Source: Flavobacterium sp. (GTDB taxonomy: Bacteria; Bacteroidota; Bacteroidia; Flavobacteriales; Flavobacteriaceae). From it: a stretch of DNA of 12,686 nt. The stretch is taken from positions 1 through 12,686 of the forward strand of contig JASLHL010000100.1 in assembly GCA_030152225.1 (NCBI GenBank). Direction: 5' to 3'. This document shows, in pieces, positions 1 through 5,397 of the stretch; position 1 is the stretch's first letter; each line of letters opens with the position of its first letter. The notes beneath the pieces were generated by a model. It made no database searches. It saw only the letters and a list, made by a program, of their open reading frames with translations, and was not told the DNA's origin. The translations under genes and the position numbers were made by a program.

Positions 1-26
1 CCTGTAATAAAAACTACTTTAGTCAT
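1..26 (-). CDS. 5' end of a probable short-chain dehydrogenase (partial)
   Basis: Only the first eight codons are inside the window; the gene runs leftward off the edge. Starting at the ATG at 26-24 they read MTKVVFIT, and the next two bases (GG) would begin a glycine codon. A short hydrophobic strand ending in T-G directly after the start is typical of the first beta strand and TGxxxGxG nucleotide-binding loop of short-chain dehydrogenases/reductases. A Bacteroidota-type promoter lies just upstream at 46-75. With so few residues the family assignment is only a guess from pattern; other Rossmann-fold enzymes can start this way. The presence of a leftward start here is better supported than the product. 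Confidence 0.45.
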
Positions 27-45
27 GTTTTCGCTTTGTTTTCAA

Positions 46-75
46 CAAATATAACACAACTAACAAAAAAGACAA
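46..75 (-). promoter_or_regulatory. Bacteroidota-type promoter for the left-edge gene
   Basis: On the minus strand the -7 box TATATTTG (53 to 46) matches the consensus TAnnTTTG exactly. A TTG at 75-73 serves as -33 element with a 19-bp spacer. Transcription would start near 39, giving a leader of about a dozen bases before the ATG at 26. The motif match is seen directly; activity is inferred. Confidence 0.45.
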
Positions 76-186
76 CCGCAAGAGGTCTTTTAAACCTTAA
101 CAGTAAAAAAATACGCGTGTACAACGGAAAATTATTAGTATTTTTGGCTCATTCGTATCATTTGTTGTACGCTTAATGCACATCTC

Positions 187-1215
187 ATGAAAAAGTATAT
201 ACTACTATCATCCATCAGCGTATTCGCTTTGAGTTTATTTCAATGTCAATCACCACAAACAGTGGTCAATCAAGGGCCATCACCTGAAAAAGCACTCTAC
301 TACGACCGCATTTCATCTGATTCTATTCAGAAGAGCTTACTGGTTTTGACTGCGGATAGTTTAGAAGGACGTCGCACAGGAGAACCAGGACAGCGAAAAG
401 CCGCACAATACCTTGCTAATTATTATAAGCGACTGGGAATTGCCATGCCTCCTCAAGCAACGAGTTACTTTCAACCTATTCCAGCTTCTTTTATGACCAA
501 TTGGCAAATGAAATTAAAAGATAGCGAAAATGTATGGGCGTATATTGAGGGCAGTGAAAAACCAGAAGAAGTATTGGTTATTTCTGCTCACTTTGATCAC
601 ATGGGAATTTTACTCAAAAAAATATACTACGGTGCAGATGATAATGGCTCAGGTACTTCTGCAGTTATGGAAATTGCACGTGTCTTTCAATCTTTGGTAC
701 AAGAGGGAATCAGACCCAAACGCTCCATCCTTTTTCTCCATTTAACAGGAGAGGAATTTGGCTTATTTGGTTCTAAATTCTACACAGAAAATCCCATACT
801 TCCCCTAAAACAAACTATTGCCAATTTAAATATTGACATGATTGGAAGAAGAAGTGAAGAACACCCTTCTACAGCAGACTATATTTTTTTAGTGGGATCG
901 GATAAGTTGAGTCAGGAGCTACACAATCTAACAGAAGAAGCGAATCGAGAATCAGTAAATCTCGTGCTAGATTATACGTTTAACGACGACAACGATCCTC
1001 AACGCATTTACTATCGCTCGGATCACTACAATTTTGCTCGACATGATATTCCAGCTATCTTTTTTTATAACGGAACACATGACGACTACCATTTACCCTC
1101 AGATACCTATGACAAAATAGACTTTCCTATTTTGACAAAGAGAACACAATTAATATTTGAAACCGCTTGGAAATTAGTCAATGCAGAACACCGACCACAA
1201 CTCAACCAAAACTAG
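187..1215 (+). CDS. M28-family zinc metallopeptidase, putative lipoprotein
   Basis: This 342-residue protein is a member of peptidase family M28 (aminopeptidase Y / glutaminyl cyclase-like fold), which removes N-terminal residues with two zinc ions. The expected ligands are all present in order: HFD (H135, D137), GADDNGSG (D151), the catalytic/ligand pair in TGEEFG (E189, E190), NIDMIGR (D217) and the final histidine in YHLPSDT (H302). The N-terminus (MKKYILLSSISVFALSLF then Q19-C20) is a signal peptide. Cys20 suggests lipid anchoring, although Gln at -1 is a poor lipobox residue, so plain secretion is possible. The substrate cannot be read from sequence. Its 3' end overlaps the next gene by 35 bp, implying coupled expression. 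A TATTTTTG -7-like box lies at 139-146, but no convincing -33 element accompanies it. Confidence 0.93.
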   Translation: MKKYILLSSISVFALSLFQCQSPQTVVNQGPSPEKALYYDRISSDSIQKSLLVLTADSLEGRRTGEPGQRKAAQYLANYYKRLGIAMPPQATSYFQPIPASFMTNWQMKLKDSENVWAYIEGSEKPEEVLVISAHFDHMGILLKKIYYGADDNGSGTSAVMEIARVFQSLVQEGIRPKRSILFLHLTGEEFGLFGSKFYTENPILPLKQTIANLNIDMIGRRSEEHPSTADYIFLVGSDKLSQELHNLTEEANRESVNLVLDYTFNDDNDPQRIYYRSDHYNFARHDIPAIFFYNGTHDDYHLPSDTYDKIDFPILTKRTQLIFETAWKLVNAEHRPQLNQN

Positions 1216-1498
1216 AATACTATGGGCAAAAGCAGTGGATATTACGCTATTTGCCCTGTGTTTTATTCATTTGATCTTGTGGATTATGCGAGCATCCTAT
1301 ATTACAGGTTCGTACACGGGAGATTGGACCACTTGGGTCTACCATAACTTGTATACACCCATGTATTATGCTTTGTATGGACTACCTATTGCTTTGGGGG
1401 TTAGCGTCATCAACCGTAAATTATCTATTGATTCATTTCCCTTTCTATCTCTTAAATCACTAGTTATTACCTATATATTGATATTTATTTTACGATAA
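1181..1498 (+). CDS. Small three-helix membrane protein of unknown function
   Basis: This 105-residue protein has three hydrophobic segments at about 17-37, 61-77 and 89-105, separated by a polar, aromatic-rich stretch (residues 40-60, with GDWTTWVYHNLYTP). The last helix runs to the C-terminus. I do not recognise the family. The ATG at 1181 lies 35 bp inside the upstream peptidase gene in another frame. No later in-frame ATG exists before codon 36, which would remove the first helix, so 1181 is the best start; a GTG at 1235 is a weaker option. The overlap suggests translational coupling, and the product may sit in the inner membrane beside the exported peptidase, but that link is inferred from position only. 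Confidence 0.72.
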   Translation: MQNTDHNSTKTRILWAKAVDITLFALCFIHLILWIMRASYITGSYTGDWTTWVYHNLYTPMYYALYGLPIALGVSVINRKLSIDSFPFLSLKSLVITYILIFILR

Positions 1499-1502
1499 AA
1501 TT

Positions 1503-1544
1503 GTAAGTTGTTAACTGTCAACTGTAAACCGTCAACTGTAAACT
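1503..1544. repeat. 14-bp tandem repeat array between convergent genes
   Basis: GTCAACTGTAAAC occurs twice (1517-1529 and 1531-1543) at a 14-base period. It is preceded by a degenerate copy at 1503-1516 that matches 9 of 14 positions. The array fills the 49-bp gap between the stop codons of two converging genes. Similar AACTGT/CAACTG-rich short intergenic repeats are familiar from flavobacterial genomes (from memory, not searched). No good hairpin with a T tract is visible, so it is not an obvious terminator. Confidence 0.6.
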
Positions 1545-1547
1545 AAA

Positions 1548-2090
1548 TTACTTCGAGATATATTGAGGGTCAATATAGTCTGTCAGCCATACACCATTTG
1601 CTGAACGGTAGAAAAGTAAGCCATCCTCCTGCATTTTTCTTGCCAGAATAGTTAGCACGACTACTTTTCCATGGCGAGAGCCAACGGCAATAGCCGTTTC
1701 TTTATCTAAACTAAGGTGTACGTGTTGTCGATTCATTTTCTTTATTCCTTCTCCTTTGATGGCAGGTAAAAAGCGATCTGCTGTTCCATGATATAAATAC
1801 ACTGGAGGAACCTCGGGTGTAAATTCAAGATCTACTGCAATCGAATGCCCTTGATTGGCGCGTATTTTGCTACCATCGTCACTTAGTGTATATCTTTTTT
1901 TGTTATTTGTTGCCACAATTTCATCCAATTCATCCCGCGTAAAAACGATGCGATGCTTGGCGCATTTTTGTATCAATTCTTCAACATCCGCCCATCCATT
2001 CACATCCAGTTGAATGCCAATTTTACTGGGTTCATGTCTCAAAATAAGAGATAAAAACTTTCCTATACTCTTTTTTCTTTCTTCTTTCAT
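1548..2090 (-). CDS. kptA: RNA 2'-phosphotransferase (Tpt1/KptA family)
   Basis: KptA/Tpt1 removes an internal 2'-phosphate from RNA by transferring it to NAD+, giving ADP-ribose 1'',2''-cyclic phosphate and nicotinamide. The family's Arg-His-Arg-Arg catalytic set is visible: R18-H19 in LILRHEP, R66 in NKKRYTL, and R121 in MNRQHVHLS. IRANQGHS (76-83) and YHGT (100-103) are further hallmarks. At 180 residues it has the usual full length: an N-terminal winged-helix lobe to about residue 85, then an ART-like NAD-binding lobe. Its ATG follows the TAA of the upstream SUKH/HEAT gene with no base between, so it is the last gene of a leftward operon. Bacteria lack eukaryotic-type tRNA splicing, so its physiological role is unclear; RNA repair or detoxification are ideas only. 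Confidence 0.95.
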   Translation of the reverse strand: MKEERKKSIGKFLSLILRHEPSKIGIQLDVNGWADVEELIQKCAKHRIVFTRDELDEIVATNNKKRYTLSDDGSKIRANQGHSIAVDLEFTPEVPPVYLYHGTADRFLPAIKGEGIKKMNRQHVHLSLDKETAIAVGSRHGKVVVLTILARKMQEDGLLFYRSANGVWLTDYIDPQYISK

Positions 2091-3455
2091 TTAATTTTTT
2101 AAATCTTCAACTGTTAGATTTTTTTCTTTTAACCGATGATTGAGATTAATCATAATATAATTGTCCTCATCACTGTCCTTATATTTATGATATACGACTT
2201 GATAAGCTTGTTTTAATCGGTCATCTTCTACCCCACCTAACGCTTGCAAGGCATACAGCACAACCTGATCTTCTTCATCTTGAAGGGCCGTCATAAAAAC
2301 AGTTGCATATTGTTGTTTGTCTGTTGCTTTACCCAAGGAATAAACCGCCTGACTACGAATAGCACTCAATGGTGACTGGAGTCCAGGTAAAAGTAAATAA
2401 GCAAAATCTGTTGTTGCTTTTAGGGCAATATAGGTAAAGAACCGATAGGTTTCTTCTTCGGCTATCTTGTCTTTATACGCATCTAAAACGGGCAACCAAG
2501 CTGCTTCATTCGCTCCATACCAGTGAATTTGTTGCAAAACAAACAATAGACTCTCCTTTACTTCTTCTTCTAAAAAAGGTAGTGATTTATTGTAATCCAC
2601 TTTCGCCAAAATGGAAATTAGCTGTTGACGGATAGGCGTTGTTGCTTCGGGTATTTTTTCAATAAGCGCTTGGATAATTTCTTCCTCGATATCTTTTTTA
2701 CTAATTAATCCCTCCAAATACTCTAGTTGTTCTTTTTCGTTGGTAGTTGTTTGGAAAGCATTCCATAGATACACAGCGGTTCCTCCTCTTTTATAGCCAA
2801 ACCATCCTGCCTGTTGTGCCAATAATTCTCCAGAAATAATTTCATCCAGCCAACGTTCATACCAGTCTAAAAAATGGGTTTCAAAAGCGAATTGAGGTTT
2901 ATAATCGTCATTGAGGTAAACAATTCTCCCCAAATAGGGACCATTGAGTATCAAACAAGTGGTAATGGCACAACCTTGCGTACCTAGTGGTAATAATCCT
3001 CCATACAAAGGTCCTACAATCGCATCATAGGCTTGGTCTGATAAGCTATCATCATACATTTCACTGGTCAGAGCTTTCCATTCCTCCTCCGTCATTGTAG
3101 GATGTAACAAACAAGGATAAGAGAGATAACGCTGCCCATCACCTACAGGCAAATCCTCTATCCCTTCTCCAAAAGGATAGATCCCATAGTAAGGGCCTGC
3201 ACCACTCCCCATATAAGCTTCTTCTTGAGGATTACCATTGCCGATTTGGGTAACGAAAGCAACATAAGCTTCTGGCAATTCAATGCCATACTTCTTTTCA
3301 AAAACTGTTATCTCTTGATGGTTGATACCTGGTCCTATTTGATATTTATGTGAATTCGAACCAAAGACCTTCCATTCCTTGTCATAGGATTCAATATGTG
3401 CTAATTTTTCTTTAATTCTTTGTATTTGTATATCTAGCGGTGTGTTTTGTTTCAT
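2091..3455 (-). CDS. SUKH (SMI1/KNR4) domain protein with HEAT-like repeats
   Basis: This 454-residue cytoplasmic protein has two parts. Residues about 44-200 match the SMI1/KNR4 (SUKH-1) pattern: an early FEKKYGIELPEAYVAFV helix, an IGNGNP turn, GIYPFGEG, a GLLPLGTQGC segment and a closing aromatic helix FLDWYERWLDE. Residues about 235-435 are short paired amphipathic helices with repeated LxxLxx patterns (SAIRSQAVYSLGKA, VVLYALQALGGV), resembling HEAT-type scaffolding. SUKH proteins are known as immunity proteins for polymorphic toxins and as general binding modules; no toxin is visible here, so the partner is unknown. The ATG at 3455 is chosen over one 33 bases upstream because it forms an ATGA overlap with the preceding stop codon. 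It lies between the HutD-like gene and kptA in one operon. Confidence 0.82.
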   Translation of the reverse strand: MKQNTPLDIQIQRIKEKLAHIESYDKEWKVFGSNSHKYQIGPGINHQEITVFEKKYGIELPEAYVAFVTQIGNGNPQEEAYMGSGAGPYYGIYPFGEGIEDLPVGDGQRYLSYPCLLHPTMTEEEWKALTSEMYDDSLSDQAYDAIVGPLYGGLLPLGTQGCAITTCLILNGPYLGRIVYLNDDYKPQFAFETHFLDWYERWLDEIISGELLAQQAGWFGYKRGGTAVYLWNAFQTTTNEKEQLEYLEGLISKKDIEEEIIQALIEKIPEATTPIRQQLISILAKVDYNKSLPFLEEEVKESLLFVLQQIHWYGANEAAWLPVLDAYKDKIAEEETYRFFTYIALKATTDFAYLLLPGLQSPLSAIRSQAVYSLGKATDKQQYATVFMTALQDEEDQVVLYALQALGGVEDDRLKQAYQVVYHKYKDSDEDNYIMINLNHRLKEKNLTVEDLKN

Positions 3456-4024
3456 TGTTTGTCTTTTTTTCTTTCCTCCATAGACCAATATCCTACAATC
3501 AATTGTTGATAGAATTCAAGAGCTACAGTCATTTTGTTTTCGTTATTCAACAGTAAACAATCCCAAGGTTGTAACTGAAAGGATTGGGTATTAACCATAA
3601 CTTCAGCTTCTTCAAGTGCAAATAGCAAAACAAAGGGTTGTTCCGTTTGAAAAGGTTGGTGTCGAACTTCCACAACCTCATCGACAAGCTGTTCATGCAA
3701 CATGAGATTAAAATCTGTTCCTTGCGTAAAGGACGTTATACTTGCTGTGGATGGAAAAGTAAATAGTTCATGTTGTTTATAGTGTTGATTTTCTCCATTA
3801 TAGATGATCTCAAGATTGCCATCTAACATCGCTAAGTAGCGACGATAGCCTTTAAATTGGGTAAATACGGAGGGAATAGCTTCAATGGTTGCACTGCTAA
3901 TGCGAAAACCGAAATCTCGATCGGCATATTGTGCGCCTTGGGGATAAATAGCGTATTCGCGCGTTTCCCCACCAGACCAGCGACTGCTGACTACCTCCTC
4001 TTTTTTTATTAATCGAATGTGCAT
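3452..4024 (-). CDS. HutD/Ves family protein
   Basis: This 190-residue bicupin-like protein belongs to the HutD/Ves family. Family signatures are visible: RWSGGETREYAIYP (15-28), FGFRISSATIE (38-48), the FKGYRRYLAMLDG strand-turn (57-69) and DFNLML (104-109). HutD is named for histidine-utilisation operons and Ves for a cold-inducible E. coli protein, but no hut genes are nearby, so its role here is open. It is the first gene of a leftward operon, and its TGA overlaps the ATG of the SUKH/HEAT gene by four bases (ATGA). I found no exact TAnnTTTG promoter within 90 bp upstream. Confidence 0.85.
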   Translation of the reverse strand: MHIRLIKKEEVVSSRWSGGETREYAIYPQGAQYADRDFGFRISSATIEAIPSVFTQFKGYRRYLAMLDGNLEIIYNGENQHYKQHELFTFPSTASITSFTQGTDFNLMLHEQLVDEVVEVRHQPFQTEQPFVLLFALEEAEVMVNTQSFQLQPWDCLLLNNENKMTVALEFYQQLIVGYWSMEERKKDKQ

Positions 4025-4069
4025 AGTATGAATTGCATAAACGCAGTCTACAACAGACGTTGCTTATTG

Positions 4070-4110
4070 ACAGCGCGGTTTTTCAAAAGATAAAGCTACG
4101 CTGTTTTTTT
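4070..4110 (+). terminator. Terminator-like hairpin on the plus strand
   Basis: ACAGCG (4070-4075) pairs with CGCTGT (4099-4104) and is followed by a run of seven T (4104-4110). The loop is long (23 bases), so stability is doubtful. No rightward gene ends here; the hairpin sits between the end of the ABC transporter remnant and hutD. It could limit antisense transcription or be coincidence. Nothing else is evident between 4025 and 4113. Confidence 0.25.
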
Positions 4111-4113
4111 GGT

Positions 4114-4290
4114 TTATGTACTCCCTAATTCTAGTTGATTTTTGATTAAGTTGTAGTAGGTCCCCTTCTTATGGACTAAGGTTTGATGATTTCCTACTTC
4201 GATACATTGTCCTTCCTTCAGTACCATAATATGATCCGCTTGTTTTACGGTAGACAGATATTGTAAGTGATTCACTTCCAATTGTTTTCA
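4114..4290 (-). pseudogene. Decayed 3' end of an ABC transporter ATPase gene
   Basis: On the minus strand, the frame from 4263 to the TAA at 4116-4114 reads as the C-terminal tail of an ABC exporter nucleotide-binding domain. It has LSTVKQADHIMVLKEG, then IEVGNHQTL, then KGTYYNLIKNQLELGS. This is the stretch after the H-loop (usually AHRLSTVKNAD) seen in flavobacterial peptidase/bacteriocin-type ABC exporters. The H-loop itself is degraded (NHLQYLSTV instead of AHRLSTV), and this frame hits a stop at 4290-4288. In a shifted frame, 4335-4282 reads KEAANQEVNKVILKTI, which may be a corrupted Walker B/D-loop region. Walker A, the signature motif and all membrane helices are missing. It is therefore a leftover of a deleted transporter. 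A 66-codon open frame at 4169-4369 is a by-product of the decay, not a gene. Confidence 0.68.
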
Positions 4291-4326
4291 AAATAACCTT
4301 GTTCACTTCCTGATTCGCTGCCTCCT

Positions 4327-4357
4327 TATAAAACACAAACTGCGTTTGTGCTTTATA
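4327..4357 (-). terminator. 14-bp hairpin after the regulator gene (terminator or operator)
   Basis: Two 14-base arms (4327-4340 and 4344-4357) surround a 3-base loop. In the minus-strand transcript all positions pair, with a single G-U wobble. The hairpin begins 15 bases after the regulator's TAA, as expected for a terminator, although the usual U tract is only the TTTTATA within the stem's 3' arm. The core ACAAAC-N3-GTTTGT is identical in both arms to a palindrome upstream of the same gene (5248-5262), so a protein-binding role is an alternative. Confidence 0.5.
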
Positions 4358-4372
4358 GGACAGCACCAATAC

Positions 4373-5191
4373 TTAAAAAAAGCGCTTAATCACGTGAAAG
4401 ATTTGCAACACGTCGTTAAGTGGATATTCCATCACCCCGTAATTGGCATTTCGACTTGACAACTGCAGCATTCCCGTTTCACTGTTGTAATACCCTATGT
4501 CTTTGTGTAAAAAATGTTCCTTCGTAACTAAAATAAATCCATACTTTGTTGATCGAAAGCCTCCTTGCCACAGGTCTTTATTAATTTCTCTTGCGAGTAC
4601 TTCTGCGCCATCGGGCGTATCTTCAATATTTCCTCCATTCATTGTATCTCCAATAATTTCAAATGCCTGATAATAGCCTAACTCAAAATAATCAACACCA
4701 AACTCACTACTAGCGAAAAGTTGACGGAGCTGATTTGCTGCAAGAAGATGCGAAACATACGTTTGGTGAGCAGAAAATGGAATTTTGAAAACCTCGATAT
4801 TCATTTTTCCACCTTGATAAAAGACAAACATATTCCCGCGTTTGTTGTATAAAATTTCGGGTATTTCGCTTTTTGAACAATAGGTTGCATCATTTTCCAA
4901 CAGTAAATTAATGCCTTTCATATGCCCTTTTACTACCTCATCTTGGACAATTTTGGGTTGAGAAAGAAATAAACTTCCCTCACCACTGAGCAACCATTTT
5001 CTATTCAAAATGGGCGCAAAAGTCACAAGCCTATTGATAAAACTTGTACTAATGTTTACTCGTCCGTTGATAATCTGAGAAAAAGAAGACTTTTTATATC
5101 CTAATTTCTGGGCTAAATCTGTATGGTTCTTAGCCAAACCTTCAAAAACCACCCATTTAATTGCTTCATTGAGGCGCTGAATTTTATCCAT
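4373..5191 (-). CDS. XRE-type regulator with S24/LexA-like C-terminal domain
   Basis: This 272-residue protein has an N-terminal helix-turn-helix (about 23-45, TDLAQKLGYKKSSFSQIINGR) followed by a linker. Its C-terminal domain (about 165-270) has the layout of phage-repressor-like S24 proteins common in Bacteroidota: YYQAFEIIGDTMNGG, then LVTKEHFLHKDI, SSRNANYG and a final LNDVLQIFHV. In self-cleaving members the first motif reads GDSM with nucleophilic serine; here it is GDTM (T183). K220 could be the general base. Either Thr is used or the domain only dimerises. The ATG at 5191 (MDKIQRLNEA) is preferred to one 60 bases upstream, whose extra hydrophobic residues do not belong to such a domain. 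The gene is divergent from the 504-residue protein and flanked by two matching palindromes, so it probably represses that gene and perhaps itself. Confidence 0.85.
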   Translation of the reverse strand: MDKIQRLNEAIKWVVFEGLAKNHTDLAQKLGYKKSSFSQIINGRVNISTSFINRLVTFAPILNRKWLLSGEGSLFLSQPKIVQDEVVKGHMKGINLLLENDATYCSKSEIPEILYNKRGNMFVFYQGGKMNIEVFKIPFSAHQTYVSHLLAANQLRQLFASSEFGVDYFELGYYQAFEIIGDTMNGGNIEDTPDGAEVLAREINKDLWQGGFRSTKYGFILVTKEHFLHKDIGYYNSETGMLQLSSRNANYGVMEYPLNDVLQIFHVIKRFF

Positions 5192-5237
5192 ATATAAAGA
5201 ATTTAATAAAAATATGCGAACTGTATATGTAATATTT

Positions 5238-5269
5238 TTGCAAAACCACAAACTTTGTTTGTACCTTTG
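5238..5269 (+). promoter_or_regulatory. Promoter for the 504-residue protein gene
   Basis: The -7 box TACCTTTG (5262-5269) matches TAnnTTTG exactly, and TTTTTG ending at 5240 gives a -33 TTG with a 21-bp spacer. Transcription would begin near 5276, leaving an AT-rich leader of about 120 bases before the ATG at 5398. The spacer is largely occupied by a palindrome. For the leftward regulator only a TATTTTTG box at 5294-5287 is seen, without a suitably spaced -33 element. Confidence 0.55.
5241..5269. promoter_or_regulatory. Candidate operator palindrome between -33 and -7
   Basis: The core ACAAAC-TTT-GTTTGT (5248-5262) is a perfect 6+6 inverted repeat. It extends as an interrupted palindrome: CAAA at 5241-5244 mirrors TTTG at 5266-5269, with ACC on both sides in between. 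The right outer arm is the TTTG of the -7 box, so a bound repressor would block the promoter. The centre lies 64 bp upstream of the regulator's ATG. The same core recurs after the regulator gene at 4335-4349. Binding by the adjacent XRE protein is inferred. Confidence 0.5.
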
Positions 5270-5397
5270 TTTTTATACCTAAAAGACAAAAATAAATAAA
5301 ATACATCAAAAAATAAGCACTAAACATAATAATTACGCAATAAAATAGAGATATTTAAATAAAAATTAAAATTTCAAATATTTTAAAAACTATTATT

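Noticed and set aside
139..146. TATTTTTG as promoter -7 box for the M28 peptidase
   Set aside because: Exact box match but no TTG at 17-23 bp upstream, in an AT-rich stretch where chance matches are common.
1503..1544. CRISPR array
   Set aside because: Period of 14 bp without unique spacers and no cas genes; it is a simple tandem repeat.
3456..3488. Upstream ATG adding 11 residues to the SUKH/HEAT protein
   Set aside because: It would overlap the HutD-like gene by 37 bp; the internal ATG gives a standard ATGA overlap and a natural N-terminus.
4169..4369. 66-codon open frame on the minus strand with an ATG
   Set aside because: The better protein match (ABC ATPase tail) lies in a different frame of the same strand, and this frame contains the hairpin; it is a by-product of a decayed gene.
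5192..5251. Upstream ATG adding 20 residues to the XRE regulator
   Set aside because: The extra residues are hydrophobic and unlike an XRE N-terminus, and the extension would cover the candidate operator region.
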